This document shows positions 41,756 to 49,611 of a stretch of DNA of 64,000 nucleotides, piece by piece (position 1 is the stretch's first letter; every line of letters begins with the position of its first letter). Made by a program: the position numbers and the translations under genes. A model generated the notes under the pieces. It saw only the letters and a program-made list of their open reading frames with translations. It was not told where the DNA came from and ran no database searches. The DNA is from an uncultured Bacteroidales bacterium (GTDB taxonomy: Bacteria > Bacteroidota > Bacteroidia > Bacteroidales > P3), in NCBI GenBank assembly GCA_900315935.1, contig ONBB01000002.1, positions 124,001 to 188,000 on the forward strand, written 5' to 3'.

Positions 41756-43168
41756 TTATTTATCTCCGCAGGAGGAGGCATCGAAGCAGTGGAGGCAGAG
41801 GCTTTCGCGCGGCAGGCCGATGGCCTGGCAGACATCGTCGATGGTGTTGAATGCCAACGAGTCGACACCGATATGCTGGCGGATGACCTCGACCATGCGC
41901 TGGTATTCGGGAGTGGTGTGGTCATGGTACGCCTCGAGGTTGCGGACGGTGCCGCCTTCGAGTTCCTCAATCACACGGCGGGTTATCAGCTCGCGGTCGG
42001 TCTTGGATTCGGAGAAGTTGAGGAACGGGCAGCCGTGGACCAGCGGCGGGCAGCTGATGCGGACATGCACCTTGCGGGCGCCGTAGTCGTAAAGCATCTT
42101 GACATTGTCGCGCAGCTGGGTGCCGCGGACGATGGAGTCGTCGCAGAAGACCACTTCCTTACCCTGTAGCACAGATCGCGAGGCAATGAGCTTCATGCGA
42201 GCCACCAAAGCGCGGTCGGCCTGGTTGACGGGCATGAACGAGCGGCTCCAGGTGGGGGTGTACTTCAGCAGGCCGCGCTTGTAGGGTATTTGGCGGCCGT
42301 TGCTGTAGCCGAGGGCCATGCCGATACCCGAGTCGGGGATGGGGCTCACAAAGTCGGCGTGCACATCGTCGCGCTGCCCCATAAGACGACCCAGCTCATA
42401 GCGCACCTCCTCGGCATTGATGCCCTCGTATTCTGTGCAGGGATAGCCATAGTAAATCCAAAGGAAGGAGCAAATCTGGAGTTTTTCCTCGGCTGGGCGC
42501 ATCACCTTGATGCCGCCGTCGACACTGACCTTGACAATCTCGCCAGGCCCGACAAAACGGCAGGTCTCATAACCCAGATTGACATAGGAATGGCTCTCCG
42601 AGGCGAGGGCATAATCATTACCACGGCGCCCGATAACGATAGGTGTGCGTCCATAGCGGTCGCGCGCCGCGATGACACCGTCGGGCGTGAGTATGAGCAT
42701 GTTGCAACTGCCCTTGACGCGGTTGTACACGTTCTCGATGCCCGACACAAAGTCCTTGCCCTGCGAAATAAGGAGGGCTATGAGCTCGGTGGGGTTGGTG
42801 CGCCCGCGAGAGAGGTCGGTGAACTGCTGATGGCGGCTGAGGCAGTCCTGCTCCAGTTCGTCGATATTGTTGATTTTCGACACCGTGGCGATGGCGAAAC
42901 GACCGAGGTGCGAATTGACCATGACGGGCTGCGCCTCGGTGTCGGAGATGATGCCGATACCCACATTGCCGCGCATCTCGTCGAGGTCCTTGGCAAACTT
43001 GGGGCGGAAATGCGAATTCTCGATATTGTGGATGTTCTGGTGTGCATCATTACCCTCAAATGTTGCCAAACCGGCACGCTTGGTGCCAAGGTGGGAATGA
43101 TAGTCCGTCCCGTAGAACAGGTCGGTTACGCAGGGATGCTCACTGACGACGCCAAAAAAGCCGCTCAT
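41756..43168 (-). CDS. PurF-like amidophosphoribosyltransferase with Ser in place of the N-terminal Cys
   Basis: 470 residues. An N-terminal Ntn-glutaminase-like domain (GTKRAGLATFEGN, MLILTPDGVIAARDRYGRTPIVIG) is joined to a C-terminal phosphoribosyltransferase with the PRPP loop VVFCDDSIVRGTQL. The start MSGFFGVV has Ser2 where active PurF has the catalytic Cys2 (MCGIFG). I believe a Bacteroidota PurF-like family keeps this Ser, so ammonia-dependent or non-glutaminase function is possible. Typical PurF carries out the first committed step of purine synthesis. C-terminal HCFDASSCGDK is cysteine-rich. A 155-nt leader with a CACCCG/CGGGTG hairpin lies upstream. Confidence 0.85.
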   Translation of the reverse strand: MSGFFGVVSEHPCVTDLFYGTDYHSHLGTKRAGLATFEGNDAHQNIHNIENSHFRPKFAKDLDEMRGNVGIGIISDTEAQPVMVNSHLGRFAIATVSKINNIDELEQDCLSRHQQFTDLSRGRTNPTELIALLISQGKDFVSGIENVYNRVKGSCNMLILTPDGVIAARDRYGRTPIVIGRRGNDYALASESHSYVNLGYETCRFVGPGEIVKVSVDGGIKVMRPAEEKLQICSFLWIYYGYPCTEYEGINAEEVRYELGRLMGQRDDVHADFVSPIPDSGIGMALGYSNGRQIPYKRGLLKYTPTWSRSFMPVNQADRALVARMKLIASRSVLQGKEVVFCDDSIVRGTQLRDNVKMLYDYGARKVHVRISCPPLVHGCPFLNFSESKTDRELITRRVIEELEGGTVRNLEAYHDHTTPEYQRMVEVIRQHIGVDSLAFNTIDDVCQAIGLPRESLCLHCFDASSCGDK

Positions 43169-43220
43169 GGTGTTTTAGGATTTAATACAACAATACTATC
43201 TATTGATTTCCATCATCTTA

Positions 43221-43256
43221 CACCCGTTTTCCGGGTGTATTTCAAATACAAAGGTA
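43221..43256 (-). promoter_or_regulatory. -7 element and leader hairpin of the PurF-like gene
   Basis: Minus strand TACCTTTG (43256-43249) matches TAnnTTTG, but the nearest TTTG is 23 nt upstream, so the match is partial. Immediately downstream in the leader lies a hairpin ACACCCG, TTTT, CGGGTGT (about 43220-43237). No riboswitch was recognised. Confidence 0.45.
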
Positions 43257-43324
43257 CACATTTTCTACGGCATGGCAGGCAAAAGTTACTAACCACGCTG
43301 TTAATTTCCCTCTCGGGAAAGCAG

Positions 43325-44185
43325 CTACTCCTTGAAGAAAGACGCTATTTCTCGCTCATCGATGTTGCGCGAGTGGTAGGTGGCAACGACCTCCCTGCCG
43401 TCGAGCAGCATTACCAGCGGACGCGCGCCATGTGTGATCGAGATGAATAGCTCTTGAGTAATGTCGGAAGGCAGGATATACACGATACGGGAGGGGTCGA
43501 TACCATGGCGGCTGACAATACCATCCAGTTTCTCGCGGGCTATTTTGCAGTACGGACAGCGTTGGGTAACAAAAGCCACCACGCGGCGGTCGTTTCCCAG
43601 GCCGCGCACCTCCAATGGCTGCCCGGGCTGAAGGGCCGTGTCGAGATAAGTCTCATTGTAGGGTAACCGCTGCTTGCCGAAAGCCCAATTATCCGGCACC
43701 GACACCACAAAAGGCATCACCAACGCAGCAAGGAGCCCAGGGGCCAGCAACCACCACTTGGGCGGCAACAGCGGTTTCGGATGGAGGTGGAAATGCCAGA
43801 TGACGAGCAAGATAAGTACTGCATTTTTCAACAGCGACTGGATGGGATCCATCTGTACCCACTGGCCGAAACATTGGCAGGAATCGTTGCGTCCCACCAG
43901 CGCTGCGTAGCAAAGGAAGAGGCTGAAAAAAAGGAGGGTGCCGAGGGTAGCCAAACGCGTAAGGCGGGGATACCAGCCTGCGAGTATCAAGAGCGCCAAC
44001 ACCAACTCGAGCCCGATGCACAGGCGAGCCAGGATGAAGCAGACATTCAGCGGCAGGAAACCAAAGGAATAGACATAGACCTCAAATTGGTCGATGCCGG
44101 CCATCTTGGAGACCGCCGAAAGGACAAACACCGCCGCCACGACGATGCGCAGCAGCCACGAGAGCAACCGTGCCTTAACCGCCAT
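43325..44185 (-). CDS. MauE/DoxX-like membrane protein fused to a thioredoxin-like domain
   Basis: 286 residues. Residues 1-135 hold four helices of the MauE/DoxX type (LLRIVVAAVFVLSAVSKMAG, VCFILARLCIGLELVLALLILAGW) with NDSCQCFGQW after helix three. A further helix is at about 147-165. A C-terminal periplasmic thioredoxin-like domain follows with CPYC in VVAFVTQRCPYCKIAREKLDG. Such fusions are thought to exchange thiols across the membrane; VKOR- or DsbD-like function is inference. It overlaps the 3' end of the upstream mini-lipoprotein by 11 nt. Confidence 0.85.
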   Translation of the reverse strand: MAVKARLLSWLLRIVVAAVFVLSAVSKMAGIDQFEVYVYSFGFLPLNVCFILARLCIGLELVLALLILAGWYPRLTRLATLGTLLFFSLFLCYAALVGRNDSCQCFGQWVQMDPIQSLLKNAVLILLVIWHFHLHPKPLLPPKWWLLAPGLLAALVMPFVVSVPDNWAFGKQRLPYNETYLDTALQPGQPLEVRGLGNDRRVVAFVTQRCPYCKIAREKLDGIVSRHGIDPSRIVYILPSDITQELFISITHGARPLVMLLDGREVVATYHSRNIDEREIASFFKE

Positions 44186-44438
44186 ACTCGCGACAGTTCA
44201 CCTTGTGTACATCAACGTGCGTCAGGCTGTGTTCGTTGTTGGCATTCGTGGTATGCTCCTCAAAGGCAAACTCTGTAATGTCCTCACACTTGATGCTGCC
44301 ATCCACCACCAGGATATTCAATGCGTTGGGATGATCCTGGCCGTCGGCGTACACGCACTTGCACTGATGCTCCTTGCCGCAAGCCGACAACGCGGCGAGC
44401 AGAAGCAAGGCGGCAATGGGAAAAAAAAGCTTCTTCAT
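44175..44438 (-). CDS. Small Cys-rich lipoprotein A (CxC type)
   Basis: 87 residues. Lipobox LLLAALSAC (Cys20), then GKEHQCKCVYADGQ, SIKCED and KVNCREYGG. The mature domain has four cysteines besides the lipidated one, in the order CxC...C...C. It is encoded between a second mini-lipoprotein and the MauE/DoxX-thioredoxin protein, which could be its redox partner. Related in layout to the genes at 24946-25182 and 44444-44689. Confidence 0.8.
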   Translation of the reverse strand: MKKLFFPIAALLLLAALSACGKEHQCKCVYADGQDHPNALNILVVDGSIKCEDITEFAFEEHTTNANNEHSLTHVDVHKVNCREYGG

Positions 44439-44443
44439 ATCGG

Positions 44444-44689
44444 TTATTTGTTATAGACGGAATCAATGGTGAACTGGAAATCGGTGCAAACCAGCGAGTC
44501 GACACGAAGCGAGTCCAGCGGTGTGTGATAGGTGAAAAGTTTAAGGTCTTCGCACTCGCCCGATTCAATCTTGATGACACGCACCTTGGACGTGCCGATG
44601 ACTGCACAGCGGCAGGTCTTCTGCTTCGAGCAGCCCACTGCCAGAACGACGGCGGCCAGGGCCGAGAGGATGATTACTTTGCGTTTCAT
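44444..44689 (-). CDS. Small Cys-rich lipoprotein B (CxC type)
   Basis: 81 residues. Lipobox VVLAVGC (Cys20), then SKQKTCRCAVIG, SGECEDLKLF and LVCTDFQF. It shares the CxC-C-C order with lipoprotein A although the rest of the sequence has diverged. It begins immediately after the ftsK stop codon (44690), so it may be read from the ftsK transcript. Confidence 0.8.
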   Translation of the reverse strand: MKRKVIILSALAAVVLAVGCSKQKTCRCAVIGTSKVRVIKIESGECEDLKLFTYHTPLDSLRVDSLVCTDFQFTIDSVYNK

Positions 44690-47254
44690 TTATAATGATT
44701 TTAATAATTCTTCAAGAGAGACTTCATCGTGGATAAGCACGTCGCGGGGCTTGCTGCCGTTGCTGGGCCCCACGATACCGGCGGCCTCGAGCTGGTCGAT
44801 GATGCGGCCGGCACGGTTGTATCCCAACTGGAGCTTGCGCTGCAGGAGCGAGGTGGAACCGAACTGGGATGCCACCACCAGCCGCGCGGCGTCGTTGAAG
44901 AACTCGTCCTTGTTCTTGGCGTCGAACTCCTTGTTGGGCTCCTCGTTCTCGTCGAGATATTCCGGCAACTCAAAGCCGTCGGGATAGCCCCGCTGGTCGC
45001 CGATGAACTTGACCAGCTTCTCGATTTCGGGCGTGTCGATGAGGGCACACTGCAGGCGTATCATATCCTTGCCGGCCAGCGAGATAAGCATGTCGCCGCG
45101 CCCGATAAGCTGCTGCGCGCCGCCGGTGTCGAGGATGGTCTTGCTGTCGATGCCGGAGGTAACACGGAAGGCCACACGGGCAGGGAAGTTGGCCTTGATG
45201 GTGCCGGTGATGATGTTGGTGGTGGGGCGCTGGGTGGCGATGATGAGGTGTATGCCCACGGCGCGGGCCAGCTGGGCCAGGCGGGCGATTGGCAGCTCCA
45301 CTTCCTTGCCGGCGGTCATAATCAGGTCGCCGAACTCGTCGATAACCACCACGATATAAGGCAGGTAGCGATGCCCGTTCTCGGGATTGAGCATGCGCTT
45401 GCAGAACTTCTCGTTGTATTCGGTAATCTTGCGCACCTTGGCAGCCTTGAGCAGGTCGTAGCGGCTGTCCATCTCGATGCAGAGGCTGTTGAGCGTGCGC
45501 ACCACCTTCTTGACGTCGGTGATGACAGCGTCCTCCTCGTCGGGCATCTTGGCCAGGTAGTGCCGCTCGAGGGCCGAGTAGAGGCTGAACTCCACCTTCT
45601 TGGGGTCTACCAGCACCAGCTTGAGCTCCGAGGGGTGCTTCTTGTACAGCAGCGACGCCAGCACGGCGTTGAGGCCGACCGACTTACCCGTGCCCGTGGC
45701 ACCGGCCATCAGCAGGTGGGGCATCTTGGCCAGGTCGGTTACCAGCGGCTTGTTGTTGATATCCTTGCCGAAAGCGATAGGGAGCTCCATCTTGGCATCC
45801 TGGAACTCGGGGCTTTCCAGCATGGTTTTCATGGCCACTATCTGGGGCTTGGCGTTGGGCACCTCGATACCCACGTTGCTCTCGCCCGGGATGGGGGCTA
45901 TGATGCGTATGCCGAGGGCCGCCAGCGAGAGGGCGATATCGTCCTCCAGGTTCTTGATTTTGCTGATGCGGACACCGGGGGCGGGCTTGATTTTGTAGAG
46001 GGTAACGGTGGGGCCGGTGATGGCGGTGATGTCGGTAATCTCGATACCGTAGTCGCGCAGGGTCTGCACAATGCGGTCCTTGTTGGTTACCAGTTCCTCC
46101 ATCGTAACCTTGGTGTTGGCGGCCTCCCAGTCCTCGAGGAACGTGGTGGCGGGCATCTCGAAGTCAGAGAGGTCGAGGTGCGGGTCGTAGGGGTCGTCGA
46201 GGCCATAGTGGCGGCGGTAGTCGTCGTCGGCCAAGGTCTCCTCCTCGGCCTCTGCAACGCTGGCAGGCGCTTCAGCCTCTTCGGTCTCTGCGGGCACCTC
46301 GTCCTGCCCCACCACGGTGAAGGTAACACCGTCGGCAGCCGGGGCGGGAGCCTCAAGCTCCGCTGTGCCTTGGGCCTTGGCGTTGATGCGGGCGAACTCG
46401 TCGTTGATGTCGAAAGCCGGCTCGGGGTCCACCGGCAGGTCGACCGGCGTGGTGTTGGCGGGCGTGTGGAACAGCGCCATGGCTTCCTCGTCGAAGTCAG
46501 CCCCCTCATCCTCGCTGGCAGTACCAGGATTACTAGCAAAACTAGAATTACTAGCTGTACTAGGAATACTGGCCTTAACGGCACTGGCCTCGCCGGAATC
46601 CTTCTCCGTGTGGTCGGTCGCCACGTCTTCCAACTGGCGCTCCACGGCCTTGACCGCACTCTTGAAATCCACCTTGGGCATGTGCACCTCGGGAATCTCC
46701 ATCTTGTGCACCAGCACCAGGAAGAGCACCGCAAGGAAGAGCAGCAGCACCAGCGTCCACCAGCTCATAAGGCTGTGGAGCGGCTCGGCCAGCTGGAGAC
46801 CTATGCCGGCGAAATGCTCGAAACCCGAAGCGCTGCGCACCCAGGCGCCGCCGATGTAGCCGAGGGTAACCGATACCCACAGCATCCAGAACATCGTGCT
46901 GCCGAAGGTCTTCCACCAGGGCAACACCTTGACGTCCCACAGGCGCATGCCGTAGACGAAGAAAAGGAGCGCGAAACCCAGCGACCCTATGCCGAAGAGG
47001 CGGTTGGTGAAGAACTCGGCCAGCGACTGGCCCAGGCTGCCCAGCCAGCGTCCACGCGTGCCGCAGTCGGTGGCGTAGTAGCCCACCAGCGCCAATAGCA
47101 GGAAGAGGGCAAACATGACGTATACCGCACCGCGGATGCGGGCGCACTGACGGCTGCGCAGGAATGCGGCGAACGCCCCGGAGCGCCGCTTCTTGGGCTT
47201 CGGGGCGGACTTGCCTTTGGTCTTGGATGAGGATTTCTTTTTGGTGCTTGCCAC
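44690..47254 (-). CDS. ftsK: DNA translocase FtsK
   Basis: 854 residues. Four N-terminal membrane helices (about 35-170) are followed by an acidic Pro/Ala linker (about 180-390), the alpha/beta motor with Walker A AGATGTGKSVGLNA, Walker B VVVIDEFGDL and IATQRPTTNIITGTIKANFP, and a C-terminal winged-helix gamma domain (LQLGYNRAGRIIDQLEAAGIVG). FtsK pumps chromosomal DNA at the division septum. The start codon is GTG at 47254. A CTAG-N5 repeat tract is inserted in the linker (about 228-244, IPSTASNSSFASNPGTAS). Confidence 0.95.
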   Translation of the reverse strand: MASTKKKSSSKTKGKSAPKPKKRRSGAFAAFLRSRQCARIRGAVYVMFALFLLLALVGYYATDCGTRGRWLGSLGQSLAEFFTNRLFGIGSLGFALLFFVYGMRLWDVKVLPWWKTFGSTMFWMLWVSVTLGYIGGAWVRSASGFEHFAGIGLQLAEPLHSLMSWWTLVLLLFLAVLFLVLVHKMEIPEVHMPKVDFKSAVKAVERQLEDVATDHTEKDSGEASAVKASIPSTASNSSFASNPGTASEDEGADFDEEAMALFHTPANTTPVDLPVDPEPAFDINDEFARINAKAQGTAELEAPAPAADGVTFTVVGQDEVPAETEEAEAPASVAEAEEETLADDDYRRHYGLDDPYDPHLDLSDFEMPATTFLEDWEAANTKVTMEELVTNKDRIVQTLRDYGIEITDITAITGPTVTLYKIKPAPGVRISKIKNLEDDIALSLAALGIRIIAPIPGESNVGIEVPNAKPQIVAMKTMLESPEFQDAKMELPIAFGKDINNKPLVTDLAKMPHLLMAGATGTGKSVGLNAVLASLLYKKHPSELKLVLVDPKKVEFSLYSALERHYLAKMPDEEDAVITDVKKVVRTLNSLCIEMDSRYDLLKAAKVRKITEYNEKFCKRMLNPENGHRYLPYIVVVIDEFGDLIMTAGKEVELPIARLAQLARAVGIHLIIATQRPTTNIITGTIKANFPARVAFRVTSGIDSKTILDTGGAQQLIGRGDMLISLAGKDMIRLQCALIDTPEIEKLVKFIGDQRGYPDGFELPEYLDENEEPNKEFDAKNKDEFFNDAARLVVASQFGSTSLLQRKLQLGYNRAGRIIDQLEAAGIVGPSNGSKPRDVLIHDEVSLEELLKSL
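46524..46572 (-). repeat. In-frame CTAG-N5 tract inside ftsK
   Basis: CTAG at 46533, 46542, 46551 and 46560 at exact 9-bp spacing, flanked in register by CCAG (46524) and CTGG (46569). Confidence 0.88.
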
Positions 47255-47278
47255 TGTGCTATGTATTGTAGGTGTGCG

Positions 47279-48034
47279 TTACTCGCCCTGAAGCAGTTCA
47301 ATCTCCTCCTGGAGCTGCTCGAAGAGCTCGCGGAGGTCTTCGTCGGAGAGGGTCTCGTAGCCGTCGGGCAGCAGGAAGTCGGCCTCCTTCACCTTGCCGC
47401 TGACAATTTCGGTGGCAGTGTAGGTGATGGCGCGGCCCTCGCCGGCATCCATCGTGCACTCAAGGGGCATTCCCTTGATGCCATTGAAGATGGAGTTGTA
47501 GGCCGGGCCTATCTCCTTGGCGTACCACATGACCATCGGGTGGTCCACACCCTCCTCGTCATACATGTGGCGAATCATCTTGTAGGCTGTGTGGCCGGCA
47601 ATCTGCTTGGTCTCGCTGTCGACATACTCGAAGTAGAAGTGGCCGGGTTCGGTGTCGACGATGGTCAGCGAATCAAAGCTCTCGGGCTTGGCCTCGCTCT
47701 TGACCACAATCTTGCCGCTGCCCTGATAAGTGAACTCCGAACCGTTGGAGCGGAGGTAGCCCAGCAGCTGGCTGAGGTCCATGCACTGGGTGGTCTTCAG
47801 GTTGTTGACCAGCACGCACTCGGCGCCCATGCCACCCAGGAAGATGGCACTCTTGGTGAACATGTTGTTGCCGTCGACCTTGATTTCGGCCTTGGCCACC
47901 TCTTCGGGAATCTGCATGGCGACAGTGCCGGTGGACTCCACTTTGTACTTGACAATTCCTTTGAAGTTGTTCTGGGCCACGAGGGTGCCGGCGGCAAGGG
48001 CCAGCACGGCGGCCAGGGTGATGATTTTCTTCAT
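47279..48034 (-). CDS. Secreted protein of unknown function (DUF4412-like)
   Basis: 251 residues with a signal peptide (IITLAAVLALAAGTLVAQ). The mature part starts NNFKGIVKYKVESTG, followed by KVDGNNMFTKSAIFLGGMGAECVLVNN and AGHTAYKMIR, a beta-rich layout like DUF4412 or GLPGLI-type periplasmic proteins. It ends in an acidic helix (LSDEDLRELFEQLQEEIELL). ATG 48034 begins the signal peptide; a longer frame to 48187 is non-coding. It is encoded 24 nt upstream of ftsK. Confidence 0.75.
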   Translation of the reverse strand: MKKIITLAAVLALAAGTLVAQNNFKGIVKYKVESTGTVAMQIPEEVAKAEIKVDGNNMFTKSAIFLGGMGAECVLVNNLKTTQCMDLSQLLGYLRSNGSEFTYQGSGKIVVKSEAKPESFDSLTIVDTEPGHFYFEYVDSETKQIAGHTAYKMIRHMYDEEGVDHPMVMWYAKEIGPAYNSIFNGIKGMPLECTMDAGEGRAITYTATEIVSGKVKEADFLLPDGYETLSDEDLRELFEQLQEEIELLQGE

Positions 48035-48179
48035 TCTATCGTTGTTTTTACAAGTTTCTAATTGGGTAATATAACTGCATCGCGCATGTTTTATTGTACC
48101 CATAATGAAAAAAAGCGCACTTTTCAACCCAACACACTGATAGACAGCACACTGAACCCGACATCTTTTTTCACACCCG

Positions 48180-48212
48180 TTTCCCACCCGTTTCCCACCC
48201 GTTTCCCACCCG
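48180..48212. repeat. Intergenic tandem repeat TTTCCCACCCG x3 (11-bp period)
   Basis: Three exact 11-bp units plus partial units on both sides; related to the TTCCCCTACCG array at 2758-2815, and like it adjacent to CCCTAGTA. Confidence 0.85.
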
Positions 48213-48233
48213 TTCCCCCTCCCCTGCCATTGC

Positions 48234-48270
48234 CCTAGTATGTATTAAGAGGGGCAAAACCTATAGCTTA
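48234..48270 (+). repeat. Copy 2 of the 37-bp dispersed intergenic motif
   Basis: Core GCAAAACCTATA on the plus strand; ungapped match to 12615-12651 (reverse) and 58763-58799. Confidence 0.7.
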
Positions 48271-48296
48271 CTAACTACTGTCTATCAGGTAATTAA

Positions 48297-48322
48297 AAAC
48301 GGCCCGCGAAGGGCCGTTTTCG
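48297..48322. terminator. Intrinsic terminator of folC
   Basis: AACGGCCC, short loop, GGGCCGTT hairpin. On the minus strand it is followed by a T-run, 30 nt after the folC stop codon. Confidence 0.85.
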
Positions 48323-48351
48323 AACTTTTGAACGTAAAATTGGGGGGTATT

Positions 48352-49611
48352 TTATCCTGCCAGGGCGTCGGCGATAAGGAAGATGGAGCCGGTAACCAGC
48401 ACCAGGTCGCCAGGGGCGGCCGCAGCGCGCGCGGCGGCGATGGCATCCTTGACGCTGACGTAGGCGTCGCCCTCGATACCCATCTCGCGGGCGGCCGCCT
48501 GCAGTTCGCCTACGGGCAGCCCACGGGGCACGCTGGGCTGGCTGAAGCGCCAGGTAAGCGAGGCGCGAGGTGTGTGGAGTGAAGTGCGGAGCAGGGCGAG
48601 GATTTTCCTATAATCCTTGTCGTTGACACAGCCGTAAATAACGTGCAAGTGATTGTATTTCACCACCGAAAGGCTCTGCATCATAGCCTCGATGCCGTCG
48701 GCGTTGTGGGCCGTCTCGCAGATGGTCAGCGGCTGCTCGCCGATCTTCTCCCAGCGGCCCCGCAGGTGGGTGTTGGTTACCACGCGGGCGAGACCCCTCT
48801 GGAGTGAGGAATGAGGAATGAGGAATGAGGAATTCTCTCTTAATACATCCACCGCCTGCAGCACCGTGGCCAGGTTCTTGCGCTGGTAGGCGCCGGTGAG
48901 TTCGGTGGTGTAGTCGGTGATGTTGTCGATGCGGTAGTTGTCGTCTGCGAACACAATGGGAGCCTTACGCTCGGCGGCCACGGCCTCGAACACGGGCCGC
49001 GTCTCGGGGTGGCTCTCCCCGATGACCACCGGCACACCGGGCTTGATGATGCCGGCCTTCTCGGCGGCTATCTTGGGCAGCGTGTCGCCCAGGAACTGGG
49101 TGTGGTCGAATCCGATATTGGTGATGATGGATAGCTCGGGCGTAATGACATTGGTGCTGTCCAGTCGGCCTCCCATTCCCACCTCGATGACAGCCACATC
49201 CACCTTCTCACGCGCAAAGTAGTCGAAGGCCAACCCGACGGTCATCTCAAAAAAGGATAGAGACAGCGAGGAATGAGGTATGAGGAATGAGGAGTGGAAG
49301 CGTACCACCTCCTCCTCGGGTATCATCTCGCCGTTGATGCGTATGCGCTCGCGGAAGTCGACGAGGTGGGGCGAGGTGTAGAGGCCCACCTTGTAGCCCG
49401 CCTCCTGCAGTATGGAGGCCATGAAGTGGCTCACCGAGCCCTTGCCGTTGGTGCCGGCCACGTGGATGCTCTTGAACCTGCGCTCAGGGTGGCCCAGTGC
49501 CTCCATCATGTCGAGCGTGGGTTGTATGTCTGCCTTATAAGCCGCAGCGCCGATGCGGTGGTACATCGGCAGCTGCGCAAACATATAGTCTAGTGTCTCT
49601 TGATAGGTCAT
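48352..49611 (-). CDS. folC: Folylpolyglutamate / dihydrofolate synthase
   Basis: 419 residues. Mur-ligase-like ATPase with P-loop VAGTNGKGSVSHFMASIL, LYTSPHLVDFRERIRING, VGMGGRLDSTN and FDHTQFLGDTLPKIAAEKAGI. It adds glutamates to folates and makes dihydrofolate. Two heptad repeats are inserted in frame: at about 105-115 (HSSFLIPHSSL) after EEVVRF, and at about 259-270 (NSSFLIPHSSL) at the border of the C-terminal domain. Both encode the same peptide. The start overlaps the stop codon of the upstream barrel gene. Confidence 0.95.
   Translation of the reverse strand: MTYQETLDYMFAQLPMYHRIGAAAYKADIQPTLDMMEALGHPERRFKSIHVAGTNGKGSVSHFMASILQEAGYKVGLYTSPHLVDFRERIRINGEMIPEEEVVRFHSSFLIPHSSLSLSFFEMTVGLAFDYFAREKVDVAVIEVGMGGRLDSTNVITPELSIITNIGFDHTQFLGDTLPKIAAEKAGIIKPGVPVVIGESHPETRPVFEAVAAERKAPIVFADDNYRIDNITDYTTELTGAYQRKNLATVLQAVDVLRENSSFLIPHSSLQRGLARVVTNTHLRGRWEKIGEQPLTICETAHNADGIEAMMQSLSVVKYNHLHVIYGCVNDKDYRKILALLRTSLHTPRASLTWRFSQPSVPRGLPVGELQAAAREMGIEGDAYVSVKDAIAAARAAAAPGDLVLVTGSIFLIADALAG
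48801..48835 (-). repeat. In-frame heptad tract GGAATGA in folC (distal)
   Basis: Five 7-bp units on the plus strand: GGAGTGA, then GGAATGA three times, then GGAATTC. Confidence 0.88.
49268..49295 (-). repeat. In-frame heptad tract GAGGAAT in folC (proximal)
   Basis: GAGGAAT, GAGGTAT, GAGGAAT, GAGGAGT. Same unit as the distal tract. Confidence 0.85.

Larger units (their letters stand above)
48035..48351. other. 317-nt intergenic region rich in repeats
   Basis: Between the folC stop and the secreted-protein gene. It contains an 11-bp array (48180-48212), the second copy of the 37-bp motif (48234-48270) and the folC terminator (48297-48322). No coding potential was seen. Confidence 0.7.

Noticed and set aside
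43169..43324. Riboswitch upstream of the PurF-like gene
   Set aside because: Only a short hairpin is visible; no conserved purine or ZTP/PRPP riboswitch core could be traced by eye.
44729..47098. A 789-codon open frame on the plus strand
   Set aside because: Antisense shadow of ftsK, whose identity is certain.
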